DNA of 64,000 bases from DATFVA01 sp963764235. Its GTDB lineage: Bacteria > Bacteroidota > Ignavibacteria > Ignavibacteriales > Ignavibacteriaceae. The notes below the pieces were generated by a model that had not been told where the DNA came from, did no database searches, and saw only the letters and a list, made by a program, of their open reading frames with translations. A program made the translations under genes and the position numbers. The stretch lies in assembly GCA_963764235.1 (NCBI GenBank), contig CAVXRO010000014.1, positions 248,001 to 312,000 of the forward strand, written 5' to 3'. Below, piece after piece: positions 25,711 through 34,445 of the stretch; position 1 is the stretch's first letter; every line of letters begins with the position of its first letter.

Positions 25711-27120
25711 ATGAAAATTAATTATAAAATACTGCTTATCATCCTGCTGCCCTTAATGATGTTCTTCGGCTGTAAAGAAAGAACTGATTTGACCGGTCCA
25801 CAGACAGTTAGCGGACAGGCAGACTTTTCCAGTTTCGTAACAATCGGAAACAGTCTTACAGCAGGATATCAGTCAAGTGCTTTGTACGAAAGTTCACAGA
25901 TGTACTCTTTCGGGAACCTAATTGCTCAGCAAACCGGTACCGGTTTTGTTCAGCCTTTAATATCGGATCCGGGTATAGGCGGTCAGATTAAAATTGTTTC
26001 ACTGGATCCTTTCGTTACCACCCGGATACAGGAACAGGGAACCTTAACCAACGCCGGTTACACAAAATCGTATAATAATCTTGGAATTCCCGGAGTTGTA
26101 CTTGCAGATATAACTCAAGGATCTACACAGAATTCGTATTCTCACAGCCCTTTTATTGATATAGTGCTAAGAGGAATGGGAAGTCAGCTTGAACAGGCAC
26201 TTTCTCTAACCCCGACAATGGTTATCTTATGGCTGGGAAATAATGATGTTCTCGGTTTCGCAACAAGCGGAGGTTATAGTCCTTCCACACCTACAGATGC
26301 AAATACCTTCGGTTTCCTTTACCGTCAGATTACAGATGCTCTTGCCGCGTCCGGAGCAAAAGTTGTTGTTGCTAACATTCCCGATGTAACCACAATCCCT
26401 TTCTTTACCACAGTAGGTCCTATGTTCGTGCAGTCCCTTCAGGGCACCCCGGTTCAGGGATTCTATTATCAGAAACATGGCCAGTTCAATGGAACTCAGG
26501 CTTCCATTTCACAACTAACAGACTATTCTATGTTATTTACTCTGATATCACAGTCGTACCTGGCCTATTTCGGAACTCCATCGGGCAAATTCTATAAAGA
26601 TCATAATGCCGATATTACACTTCTGATAACCCTGGGGATACTTGATACAACCCAGGCTTTTGGTTTAAGTGAAAAAAATCCGATACCTGATGCACTCGTC
26701 CTTGATTCAGATGAAATTCAAACTGCAGAACAAGCGACAGCTTCTTATAATGCCTCAATATCTGCTGCTGTAAACAGGCATTCTTCACAATTTGCACTCG
26801 TTGACGTAAACAGACTTTTAAATACAGTCAGAGCATCAGATGCAGCCGGCGGGAAAGAATATTACGGGGTAAAATTTTCTACTTTGTTTGTAACAGGAGG
26901 ATTATTCAGCCTGGATGGAGTTCACCCTACCTCGCGAGGATATGCTCTTATTGCAAATGAAGTTCTGACAGCCATAAATACTAAGTTTAAATCTAATTAT
27001 CCAATGGTCGATATCAGTACTATTCCGGGCAGTCTTTCATTCGCTAAAGCAGGGTATTTTAACCTGTTTGAGAAAGGTGCGTATCTCGATCCTGCTGCTT
27101 ATGAAAATGTTTTATTTTGA
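25711..27120 (+). CDS. SGNH/GDSL hydrolase family lipoprotein
   Basis: The 469-residue protein has a lipoprotein signal (KILLIILLPLMMFFGC) with the acylated Cys at about residue 21. The hydrolase blocks are FVTIGNSLTAGYQS (block I, GNS in place of GDS, nucleophile Ser kept), VILWLGNNDVL (block III, GxND) and DGVHPTSRGYALIANEVL (block V, Asp and His). It is longer than usual for the fold, with insertions. Position next to FadL suggests it releases hydrophobic products from esters near the outer membrane; the substrate is unknown. GNS in block I appears to be common in this lipoprotein group, but that is from memory. Confidence 0.85.
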   Translation: MKINYKILLIILLPLMMFFGCKERTDLTGPQTVSGQADFSSFVTIGNSLTAGYQSSALYESSQMYSFGNLIAQQTGTGFVQPLISDPGIGGQIKIVSLDPFVTTRIQEQGTLTNAGYTKSYNNLGIPGVVLADITQGSTQNSYSHSPFIDIVLRGMGSQLEQALSLTPTMVILWLGNNDVLGFATSGGYSPSTPTDANTFGFLYRQITDALAASGAKVVVANIPDVTTIPFFTTVGPMFVQSLQGTPVQGFYYQKHGQFNGTQASISQLTDYSMLFTLISQSYLAYFGTPSGKFYKDHNADITLLITLGILDTTQAFGLSEKNPIPDALVLDSDEIQTAEQATASYNASISAAVNRHSSQFALVDVNRLLNTVRASDAAGGKEYYGVKFSTLFVTGGLFSLDGVHPTSRGYALIANEVLTAINTKFKSNYPMVDISTIPGSLSFAKAGYFNLFEKGAYLDPAAYENVLF

Positions 27121-27153
27121 TGTATTTTAAGGAAAAGTCAATGTGAGGGATTT

Positions 27154-27570
27154 ATGAAAAAGTTTCTAGTATTAGCAATCGTTGTATTTTCTTTCTATTT
27201 GGCCGGCTGTGGGCCTTCACAGGAAACACAGTCTACTGATACCGGCAAAGACAGTGTGTATGTTTTCGATTCTGTGCCGGATACCGAAGCAGAAGAAATT
27301 CCCGCTCTTGAGTATCCTGATATGGGAATGACATATTATGTTGTTCAGATAGGAGCTTTTACAACTCAAGACAGGGCTCAAAGATTTGCCGAAGAAAGTA
27401 AACAGCTTCTTCCGTTCGATGTTAAAACATCATTCAGCAGGCAGAATAACCTGTATGTTGTTCAGCTTTCACATTATTATACATCGAGGCCTGAGGCTGA
27501 GACCGTGCGGAATGATCTATGGAAGAAAGAAAAATTCAGGGACGCATGGATTTTAACTATATATAAGTAG
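27154..27570 (+). CDS. SPOR domain lipoprotein
   Basis: The 138-residue protein has a lipoprotein signal, KKFLVLAIVVFSFYLAGC, with Cys about residue 19, then a short acidic linker and a C-terminal SPOR domain (MTYYVVQIGAFTTQDRAQRF to the end). SPOR domains bind denuded peptidoglycan strands at division septa. The protein may anchor at the outer or inner membrane and mark septal murein. It is the last gene before a strong terminator and may be co-transcribed with fadL and the hydrolase gene. Confidence 0.85.
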   Translation: MKKFLVLAIVVFSFYLAGCGPSQETQSTDTGKDSVYVFDSVPDTEAEEIPALEYPDMGMTYYVVQIGAFTTQDRAQRFAEESKQLLPFDVKTSFSRQNNLYVVQLSHYYTSRPEAETVRNDLWKKEKFRDAWILTIYK

Positions 27571-27573
27571 TGC

Positions 27574-27601
27574 AAAAAGGCTGCCTTCGAGCAGCCTTTT
27601 T
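27574..27601 (+). terminator. Rho-independent terminator after SPOR lipoprotein
   Basis: AAAAAGGCTGC (27574-27584) and GCAGCCTTTTT (27591-27601) form an 11-bp stem with a 6-nt loop, and the 3' arm is the T tract. The symmetric A and T ends would also let it work on the opposite strand. Confidence 0.92.
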
Positions 27602-27770
27602 CTGACTGCTTAATATGAATTTTAGCCTGTAAATACTTATGATCCGGCTGTAACTGCCGACCAATCATCTTATGTATTGCAAAAAGTGCTGAAATTGTCA
27701 GAAAATAGTATTATTTAAAAACAATTGTTAAATTCGAAGTTGTAATCAAAAAAAACGGGAGTCAGGATTA

Positions 27771-28187
27771 ATGGCGTTTTCATTAAATAAAGTAATGCTT
27801 ATTGGTCATTTAGGAAAAGATTGTGAGACCAGGTTCACAACCAATAACGTATCAGTAACAAGTTTTACTCTTGCTACTAATTACAGGTATAAGGGTAAAG
27901 ACGGAAACTGGGTGGATGAAACAACGTGGCATAATGTTACCTGTTTCAACCTCTCGGATTTTTTCAAGGAAAATTTAAAAAAGGGAAAGAAATTTTACGT
28001 TGAAGGAAGGATTTCCAAAAGAGATTATACAGATAAAGATGGAATAAAGAGATACTTTACAGATGTGATTTCCGAAAAATTGATCCCGCTTGACAGTTCC
28101 GGAGAGACATCTTCCAGTGGAAGCGACGAATCTTCTGTTTCGGAACCATCTGTTGAGACAGATGATAATAATGATTTACCGTTTTAA
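27771..28187 (+). CDS. ssb: Single-stranded DNA-binding protein
   Basis: The 138-residue protein has the OB fold (SLNKVMLIGHLGKDCETRFT, KDGNWVDETTWHNVTCF, GRISKRDYTDKDGIKRYFTD), a short Ser/Glu-rich linker, and the acidic tip DDNNDLPF that docks repair and replication partners. It protects single-stranded DNA in replication, recombination and repair. It stands 200 nt after the terminator, so it likely has its own promoter, and it is followed by a CBS-domain membrane protein, an order also seen for ssb-gldE in Bacteroidota. Confidence 0.97.
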   Translation: MAFSLNKVMLIGHLGKDCETRFTTNNVSVTSFTLATNYRYKGKDGNWVDETTWHNVTCFNLSDFFKENLKKGKKFYVEGRISKRDYTDKDGIKRYFTDVISEKLIPLDSSGETSSSGSDESSVSEPSVETDDNNDLPF

Positions 28188-28222
28188 TAAGATTGTATAA
28201 CATTGCAGGGATGAATTAATTT

Positions 28223-29506
28223 TTGGACGTTGGCTGGCAAATTAAGATCGTTTTTCTTTTTTTTCTTTTTGTACTTTCGGCTTTCTTTTCAGGTTCTGAA
28301 GTTGCGCTTTTTTCTTTAGACAGAAGGAAGATCAAAAAAAATCTTACAGGGAGGCCTGTTACCGGAAGGTACCTGCTGCTACTTCTCGAACACCCAAGAA
28401 GACTTCTTGTAACAATTCTGATCGGGAATACTGTAGTGAATGTTGCAGCTTCGATTATTGCAGTGATGCTGACCCTTGAAGCTGCCGTTCAATTCAACTA
28501 CCCAAGGGATCTTGCACTCACAGTACAAATTGTTCTCCTGACTGCACTGATTGTCCTGTTCGGTGAATTGACGCCAAAAGTCTGGGCAAACAAAAATCCT
28601 CTAACTTTTTCTCGTATCGTGTGTATACCACTTTACTGGATAAATGTTCTTTTCTACCCTGTAGCTGAAACATTAACAGAAATAATAAAATCTTCTGTTT
28701 CGCGGATGCATTTTGATAAATCAAAGTCGGCAATACTTCCTGAAGAACTGGCCGAGCTTGCAAATTTAAGTCATGAGAGGGGAACAATTATAGAGGAAGA
28801 ACATGGATTGATCAGCAGTATTGTAAGCTTTCGTACTGTTGCCGTCCATGAGGTGATGACACCCCGAGTAGATATTGTGGCAGTCTCCTCCGAAACTGAT
28901 TTCAATGAACTGCTCGAGATAATATCAAGTTCAGGACACAGCAGACTCCCGCTTTACAGAAACGGCCTGGATGATATCGTGGGTGTTGTTTACGCCAAAG
29001 ATCTTCTCCCCTATATTCAAAACAAGGATCTGCGTCAGGAATTCTCACTCGAAAAGATAGCCAGAAAGGCATTGTTCATACCCAGGACAAAACTCATAAG
29101 CACGCTTATGCAGGAACTCCAGGAAAAGAAGATGCATATATCGATTGTCGTGGATGAATACGGGGGTACCGCCGGACTCATAACGCTTGAGGATATTATT
29201 GAAGAAATAATAGGCGAGATCAGGGATGAATACGATAAGGAGGAAAATCCTGTTAATAAAATTGATTCACGGAGTTTTATGGTGCTGGGTAAACTTTCAA
29301 TGGACGATCTTAATGAGTTATTAAATACAAATATTAAACCTGAGAATGAAGATTATGAGACCGTTGCAGGACTGGTGCTGAACTATGCAGGTCATATCCC
29401 AAAAGAGGGCTATTCATTTGAATTGGAAAATCATAAGTTTACAGTTAATGAAGTCCTTAAAAAAAGGATTATGAAAGTCCTGGTAGAAAAAGAATCTTCT
29501 GAATAG
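28223..29506 (+). CDS. CNNM/CorC-type transmembrane CBS protein (GldE-like)
   Basis: The 427-residue protein starts at a TTG. Residues 1 to about 180 are a DUF21/CNNM membrane domain (SAFFSGSEVALFSLDRRKI, LIVLFGELTPKVWANKNP), followed by a CBS pair (VMTPRVDIVAVSSETDFNEL, SIVVDEYGGTAGLITLEDI) and a C-terminal CorC/HlyC domain from about 345. Family members are linked to Mg2+ export or heavy-metal tolerance; in Bacteroidota the version after ssb is called GldE in gliding strains. The adjacent gliding partner gldD is not seen, so gliding is not implied. Confidence 0.9.
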   Translation: MDVGWQIKIVFLFFLFVLSAFFSGSEVALFSLDRRKIKKNLTGRPVTGRYLLLLLEHPRRLLVTILIGNTVVNVAASIIAVMLTLEAAVQFNYPRDLALTVQIVLLTALIVLFGELTPKVWANKNPLTFSRIVCIPLYWINVLFYPVAETLTEIIKSSVSRMHFDKSKSAILPEELAELANLSHERGTIIEEEHGLISSIVSFRTVAVHEVMTPRVDIVAVSSETDFNELLEIISSSGHSRLPLYRNGLDDIVGVVYAKDLLPYIQNKDLRQEFSLEKIARKALFIPRTKLISTLMQELQEKKMHISIVVDEYGGTAGLITLEDIIEEIIGEIRDEYDKEENPVNKIDSRSFMVLGKLSMDDLNELLNTNIKPENEDYETVAGLVLNYAGHIPKEGYSFELENHKFTVNEVLKKRIMKVLVEKESSE

Positions 29507-29511
29507 CCGAA

Positions 29512-29868
29512 ATGAAGCCTGGTTGTTTCCTTAAATCAATTATCGTACTTACCATTATAGTTGCAGCTATTGCGTATATTATACAGCATAAATCGGGTTT
29601 ACTTTTTGACAGCGGCAAAAAAATATTTGCTGAGGCCTTTTTAAATAACTGGAATGACAATTTTGATTATGTTAAAGATACACCGGAGAAAATGGAACTG
29701 AAGGATTCATTAAAATTATATCTCGATAGTTTGAAAATGAAGAATATACCGGCGGAAGAGGAAATCAGGAGAATAATGAAGATGGTTGAGGCAGCAGCAG
29801 CCGACAGTATAATTTCAAACACTGAACTTGAAGTAATTTCAAATAAACTTAAATCTATAAAAAAATGA
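29512..29868 (+). CDS. Hypothetical protein with N-terminal membrane anchor
   Basis: I do not recognise this 118-residue protein. A single hydrophobic helix (SIIVLTIIVAAIAYII) near the N-terminus is followed by a charged, helix-rich segment (DTPEKMELKDSLKLYLDSLK and IPAEEEIRRIMKMVEAAAAD). It should be anchored in the inner membrane with the body in the periplasm. It starts 5 nt after the CBS protein and overlaps the MCE gene by 4 nt, so it may be a partner of that lipid-transport protein. This is context only. Confidence 0.7.
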   Translation: MKPGCFLKSIIVLTIIVAAIAYIIQHKSGLLFDSGKKIFAEAFLNNWNDNFDYVKDTPEKMELKDSLKLYLDSLKMKNIPAEEEIRRIMKMVEAAAADSIISNTELEVISNKLKSIKK

Positions 29869-30779
29869 AAGACCAGAGCAAAACAGAAATCAAAGTCGGC
29901 ATCATGGTAATTGCAGGCACGCTGCTTTTTCTGTGGGTACTCGGATGGGCAAAAAATTTCTCATTCTCCGCTGACGATAATTTCCTGGATATAAAATTTC
30001 CTACTGTAGCTGGATTGGAATTAGGTGATCCGGTAACGGTGAACGGGGTGCGTAAGGGAAGTGTTGAAGATTTTCAGATTGAATCTGAAGATGTTATTGT
30101 AAATATTAAACTGGACTCAGACGTTGATTTGAGGAAAGATGCTGAATTTGCTGTTTCTATGCTCGATCTGATGGGTGGGAAAAAAATAAATATTTCTCCG
30201 GGTAATGCTTCTGAAAAGATAGATTATAATAAAATGCAGCAGGGCAGGTTTAATGCTGATATTCCGGGAGTTATGTCAATGCTTGGCGACATGCAGGTAG
30301 ACCTCAACGGAACGATAAAAGATGTTAAAGTAACACTGACTTCTCTGAACAATTATCTCACTGATCAGAAGTTAAATGAAAATATTAAATCCTCTATTTC
30401 AAATCTGAAAGATTTAACTCAGAAGCTTAATACGCTTATTGACCGTAACCAGGAAGATTTGAGAAAGATAACCTCAAATACAGTAGAACTGACAAATGAT
30501 GCGAAAGAACTCATCCACAATAATAAGGAATCAATTCAGGGCTCAATCTCTGGTCTGAATACCGTTATCCAGAGATCTGATTCTTTGCTTGCTAAACTAA
30601 ATTTTCTTGCCGACGAAACGTCTGCCCGTAAAAACAATTTGGGGAAACTACTATATGATGAAAACCTTTATAAAGATCTTGCCGGAACGCTCAAGGATGT
30701 GAAAGAGCTTACCAGGATTCTGACCGAACAGTTGAAGGGTGAAGGAATTAATGTCGATGCCAAAGTTGATCTCTTCTAA
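29865..30779 (+). CDS. MlaD/MCE domain protein
   Basis: The 304-residue protein has an N-terminal transmembrane helix (VGIMVIAGTLLFLWVLGWA) and a single MCE domain (about 38-115: VAGLELGDPVTVNGVRKGSV and VSMLDLMGGKKINISPG), then a helical tail (about 150-300). MCE proteins form periplasmic hexameric rings or tunnels that carry lipids between membranes, usually with MlaE permease and MlaF ATPase. Neither is present here, so the rest of the complex must be encoded elsewhere. It overlaps the upstream small membrane gene by 4 nt and precedes acpS by 21 nt. Confidence 0.87.
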   Translation: MKDQSKTEIKVGIMVIAGTLLFLWVLGWAKNFSFSADDNFLDIKFPTVAGLELGDPVTVNGVRKGSVEDFQIESEDVIVNIKLDSDVDLRKDAEFAVSMLDLMGGKKINISPGNASEKIDYNKMQQGRFNADIPGVMSMLGDMQVDLNGTIKDVKVTLTSLNNYLTDQKLNENIKSSISNLKDLTQKLNTLIDRNQEDLRKITSNTVELTNDAKELIHNNKESIQGSISGLNTVIQRSDSLLAKLNFLADETSARKNNLGKLLYDENLYKDLAGTLKDVKELTRILTEQLKGEGINVDAKVDLF

Positions 30780-30800
30780 ACATTTCCCGGGTGATATTAT

Positions 30801-31178
30801 ATGATATTAGGTGTTGGAATAGATATAATAGAAATAGAAAGAATAAAAAAAAGTGTAGATGACTACGGCGATCATTTTTTGAAAAAAGTATTTACCGAAA
30901 AAGAACTGGAATACTGCTTAAGTAAAAGCAATAAGTATCAGCATCTTGCCGCCCGTTTTGCTGCGAAAGAGGCTGTGTATAAAGCTTTGGCATCAGGCTG
31001 GCATGAGAACCTGACCTGGCAGAGTATTGAGATCTCAAATGAACCCAATGGACTTCCTGTCGTCACCCTTCATGGTGAGTTGAACCAGTTCCTTAAGGAA
31101 AAAGAAAGCCTTAAGATTTCAATGAGTCATTCCAGGGATTATGTTGCCTGCGTGGCAATTATTTACAAAAACCTATAA
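30801..31178 (+). CDS. acpS: Holo-[acyl-carrier-protein] synthase
   Basis: The 125-residue protein begins ILGVGIDIIEIERIKKSV with the Mg-binding Asp, has LAARFAAKEAVYKALASG with the second metal ligand Glu, and ends with SMSHSRDYVACVAII. It moves 4'-phosphopantetheine from CoA to a serine of apo-ACP, which is needed for fatty acid synthesis. Length and motifs are those of the short AcpS trimer class. It is the last gene of the cluster starting at ssb. Confidence 0.95.
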   Translation: MILGVGIDIIEIERIKKSVDDYGDHFLKKVFTEKELEYCLSKSNKYQHLAARFAAKEAVYKALASGWHENLTWQSIEISNEPNGLPVVTLHGELNQFLKEKESLKISMSHSRDYVACVAIIYKNL

Positions 31179-31282
31179 TTAGTATCTGCCGCTCAAAAAA
31201 TTCTCATTTCTGAATTGAATAATTATCCTAGTAAATATAATTTTACATGTTAAATATTAAGGTTTATTAAATCCAGGTAATT

Positions 31283-31474
31283 TTGAAAAGAAGAAAATTT
31301 GAAATTTTTAGTTATACAGCTATCGGAACAGTATTCATTTTACTTATTCTGATGCTCACAAAAACAATTCCTGTAGAATGGTATTATTATGTCTTAGGAT
31401 TTAGTATACTTCTTCTGGTTATAAGACTAATATTCCGGATATATTTTGCCGTACAGGATAGAAAAAATAAGTAG
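31283..31474 (+). CDS. Small two-helix membrane protein
   Basis: The 63-residue product starts at a TTG preceded by CAGG and reads MKRRKFEIFSYTAIGTVFIL. Two hydrophobic segments (TAIGTVFILLILMLT and YYYVLGFSILLLVIRLIFRI) are joined by a short polar loop, with basic ends that favour an inner-membrane hairpin. No family is recognised. It lies 5 nt before the ATG of the reconstructed HNH frame, and an AGGAGG sits between them. Confidence 0.55.
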   Translation: MKRRKFEIFSYTAIGTVFILLILMLTKTIPVEWYYYVLGFSILLLVIRLIFRIYFAVQDRKNK

Positions 31475-32017
31475 GAGGATGTCTTCGAATCCGGTAAACA
31501 CACAAACGGAAAGCTTAATGCTAAGGTTCTGATATTAAATCAAAGTTATGAGCCAGTCACTCTTTGTAATATTAAAAAAGCCATCATTCTCATCTATATG
31601 GGAAAAGCTGAAATGGTCCTCGACGACAAGCGTAAATCCCTGCATTCTGTAACTCAAATATTTCCCTGGCCTAGTGTCATCAGGCTCAGCCGATACATAA
31701 ATGTACCATATAAAAAGGTTGTTCTTACAAGAAAAAATATTCTAAGAAGGGATTCTTATAAATGTTCATACTGCGGACGGGGTGATCTGCCTTTAACCAT
31801 AGACCATGTTATTCCCAGGGCGAGAGGTGGTACCGATTCTTGGGAGAATCTTGTCTGCGCCTGTACTGTGTGCAACAACAAAAAAGGCGACAGAACTCCG
31901 GAAGAAGCAAATATGAACCTTGCCAGCAGACCATTTAAGCCTAGCCATATTATGTTCATAAAGCATGTAGTAGGTAAACTCGATGAAAACTGGAAACCGT
32001 ACCTCTATCTCTCCTGA
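31475..32017 (+). CDS. HNH endonuclease; start unclear, probable frameshift
   Basis: The HNH core is KCSYCGRGDLPLTIDHVIPR, then GGTDSWENLVCACTVCNNKK with Cys pairs flanking the His-Asn nuclease motif. Family-like sequence extends upstream of the first in-frame Met (31598) to LNAKVLILNQSYEPVTLCNI at 31514, but no ATG, GTG or TTG precedes it in this frame back to the stop at 31472. A one-base shift near 31500-31514 would join it to an ATG at 31479 (MSSNPVNTQTES) next to AGGAGG. The full protein would be about 180 residues. Such stand-alone HNH proteins are common in this phylum; their target is unknown. Confidence 0.75.
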   Translation, partial: EDVFESGKHTNGKLNAKVLILNQSYEPVTLCNIKKAIILIYMGKAEMVLDDKRKSLHSVTQIFPWPSVIRLSRYINVPYKKVVLTRKNILRRDSYKCSYCGRGDLPLTIDHVIPRARGGTDSWENLVCACTVCNNKKGDRTPEEANMNLASRPFKPSHIMFIKHVVGKLDENWKPYLYLS

Positions 32018-32095
32018 TCCCTCAATAAATAATAGGTTTATTTCCTTCAATATTGTTATTTTTAGCGGCATAATTCCAAATAATAACCTTATATA

Positions 32096-33076
32096 ATGCA
32101 GAAAAAACGAATACTCAGTGGAATGCGCCCTACAGGAAGGCTTCATATAGGACACTATGTTGGAGCGTTGGAAAATTGGGTGAAACTTCAGGATGACTAC
32201 CAGAACTTTCACCTAATAGCCGATTATCATGTGTTGACGACAAACCTTGATACTACAGGTATTTACGAAAATTCGACCGAAATGCTAATCGACTGGCTTG
32301 CATCAGGACTGGATCCGGTAAAAAGTCCTATGTTCAGACAGTCGCAAATAAAAGAACACACCGAATTGAACCTGATTTTCAGTATGCTTATTACTGTAAA
32401 CCGTCTTGAAAGAAACCCTACTGTTAAAGAGCAGGCCAGAGATTTAAAGATTGATACAGTAATATTCGGACATCTTGGTTACCCGGTACTCCAGGCGGCA
32501 GATATTCTTCTGTATAAAGGAAATTATGTGCCCGTAGGAGAAGACCAGGTGCCTCATGTTGAGATCTCGAGAGAAATTGCCAGGAAATTTAATAATCAGT
32601 ATGGTGAGGTATTTCCCGAACCAGAGCCCTTATTAACCAAATTTGCCAGACTCCCAGGGACAGACGGTAATGCCAAAATGAGTAAATCTCTTGGAAATAC
32701 CATTTTACTCTCAGATGATCCCGGGACTATAAAGGCAAAAATGAAAAAAGCCGTGACAGATCCTCAGAAGATCAGGAAAGGTGATCCGGGAAATCCTGAA
32801 ATATGTCTTGTTTTTGCATATCATAAAAAATTCAATCCTGATGAAGTTCCTGAAATTGAAGCAGGATGCCGTTCGGGAGCTTTGGGTTGTTTTGATTGTA
32901 AGATGAACTGTGCAGCTAAAATATCGGAGTTCTTCGAACCTATAAGAGAAAAGAGAAAATACTTTGAGGCTCATCCTGATGAGGTGAATGATATTTTGAA
33001 AGATGGGGAGAAACGCGGGAAAGATATTGCCCGCCGGACAATGGATGAAGTGCATGAAAAAATGAAACTGGGTTAA
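32096..33076 (+). CDS. trpS: Tryptophan--tRNA ligase
   Basis: The 326-residue class I synthetase has RPTGRLHIGHYVGAL with the HIGH motif (residues about 16-19) and DGNAKMSKSLGNTILL with KMSKS (about 195). PVLQAADILLYKGNYVPVGE is the Trp and ATP pocket region typical of TrpRS. It charges tRNA-Trp in the cytosol. The length matches bacterial enzymes. It starts 78 nt after the HNH gene and is followed 3 nt later by scpA. Confidence 0.96.
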   Translation: MQKKRILSGMRPTGRLHIGHYVGALENWVKLQDDYQNFHLIADYHVLTTNLDTTGIYENSTEMLIDWLASGLDPVKSPMFRQSQIKEHTELNLIFSMLITVNRLERNPTVKEQARDLKIDTVIFGHLGYPVLQAADILLYKGNYVPVGEDQVPHVEISREIARKFNNQYGEVFPEPEPLLTKFARLPGTDGNAKMSKSLGNTILLSDDPGTIKAKMKKAVTDPQKIRKGDPGNPEICLVFAYHKKFNPDEVPEIEAGCRSGALGCFDCKMNCAAKISEFFEPIREKRKYFEAHPDEVNDILKDGEKRGKDIARRTMDEVHEKMKLG

Positions 33077-33079
33077 AGC

Positions 33080-33790
33080 TTGTATAAGATCAAACTGGAT
33101 CACTTTGAAGGACCACTGGATCTGCTTCTCTTTTTTATAAAAAGAGATGAGCTTAATATCTATGATATTCCTATTTCCAGTATCACTAAAGAGTTCCTTG
33201 ATTATGTGAACCTTATAAAGAATCTCGACCTTGAAGTAGCCGGTGATTTTATTCTGATGGCGTCAACATTAATGCACATTAAGGTCAGAATGCTTCTCCC
33301 GAGAGAGATTGACGAGAAGGGAGAGGAAATTGATCCGCGTGCTGAGCTGGTTCAGGCGCTTCTTGAGTATAAAAGATATAAAGAAATGGCTGAAGAACTT
33401 TCTCTGCTTGAGTCTGAGCAGCGAAAGCTTAATTTCCGCGGCAACTTTTCAGCGGATCAAAAAGAAGCACCTCCTGAATATGATATCCTTCTGAGGAATG
33501 TAACTATTTACGATCTCACGAGGGCATTTAAGAAGGTTATTGATGGACTGAAAGAAGTCCCGGTTCATAATGTAGTTAGGGTCAACGTCACTATTGATCA
33601 GCAGATTCAGTTTATACTCGATAAGCTTGCGGAATCAGGGGAGCTGCATTTTCAATCACTGGTTAAAGGTATGAAAGATAAAATAAGGATCGTGGTAACA
33701 TTTATTGCACTTTTAGAAATGACTAAATCAGGTAGTATTGGAATCAAAGAATCATCCGAATTCAATGACTTTGTACTGGTAAAAATCTGA
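33080..33790 (+). CDS. scpA: Segregation and condensation protein A
   Basis: The 236-residue kleisin starts at a TTG: YKIKLDHFEGPLDLLLFFIK, the ScpA N-terminal helix that binds the SMC neck. The central stretch (DFILMASTLMHIKVRMLLPR) and the C-terminal winged helix (SLVKGMKDKIRIVVTFIALL) are typical. ScpA bridges the SMC heads and, with ScpB, forms bacterial condensin. It is separated by one base from scpB, the usual order. Confidence 0.95.
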   Translation: MYKIKLDHFEGPLDLLLFFIKRDELNIYDIPISSITKEFLDYVNLIKNLDLEVAGDFILMASTLMHIKVRMLLPREIDEKGEEIDPRAELVQALLEYKRYKEMAEELSLLESEQRKLNFRGNFSADQKEAPPEYDILLRNVTIYDLTRAFKKVIDGLKEVPVHNVVRVNVTIDQQIQFILDKLAESGELHFQSLVKGMKDKIRIVVTFIALLEMTKSGSIGIKESSEFNDFVLVKI

Positions 33791-33791
33791 T

Positions 33792-34445
33792 ATGGAACAA
33801 ATTTATAACTCTATAATTGAAGCCCTTATATTTTCATCTGACGAACCGTTAAGTACCGGAGAAATTATCCGGGCAATAAAAGGTATTGACGGCGATGAAA
33901 TTCAGATCACACAGAATGATATAGAGAGCTGTATTGTTGAGTTAAACAAAAAATATGAAGGGGAGAATTTAGCTTTCAGGATTATAGCAATCGCTAATGG
34001 CTACCTGTTTGCGAGCACGAAAGAATATGCCAAGTACATCGGGTTCATGTCTTCTGAAAAAAGCAAACGCCGTCTCAGCCAGGCTGCTCTTGAAACTCTC
34101 GCTATAATCGCTTATAAACAGCCAATAACCAAACCGGAACTTGAAACTATCAGGGGAGTAAATTCAGATTATATACTTAATACTCTGCTGGAAAGAAAGC
34201 TAATAACGATAACCGGGCGGGCTGAAAGCATTGGCCGGCCGCTTCTTTACGGAACAACTGAAGAATTCCTGAAGTATTTTGCATTGAACAGGATAGGCGA
34301 TCTTCCTAAACCCAGAGAGTTGGACGAAATAATGCAGGATGAAGATTTTATAGAGCAGAAAAGAAAAATTATGATGAATATGCTTGAAGAATCAGCCGAG
34401 AATGAAATTCAGGGAGATGAATCAGAAAATGATGAGACTGAATAA
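33792..34445 (+). CDS. scpB: Segregation and condensation protein B
   Basis: The 217-residue protein has two winged-helix domains: IYNSIIEALIFSSDEPLS at the start and RRLSQAALETLAIIAYKQPI with TKPELETIRGVNSDYIL in the second, then an acidic tail. It dimerises and binds ScpA in the SMC complex. It follows scpA by one base, and its last 14 nt overlap the rluB start, the standard scpA-scpB-rluB order. Confidence 0.95.
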   Translation: MEQIYNSIIEALIFSSDEPLSTGEIIRAIKGIDGDEIQITQNDIESCIVELNKKYEGENLAFRIIAIANGYLFASTKEYAKYIGFMSSEKSKRRLSQAALETLAIIAYKQPITKPELETIRGVNSDYILNTLLERKLITITGRAESIGRPLLYGTTEEFLKYFALNRIGDLPKPRELDEIMQDEDFIEQKRKIMMNMLEESAENEIQGDESENDETE

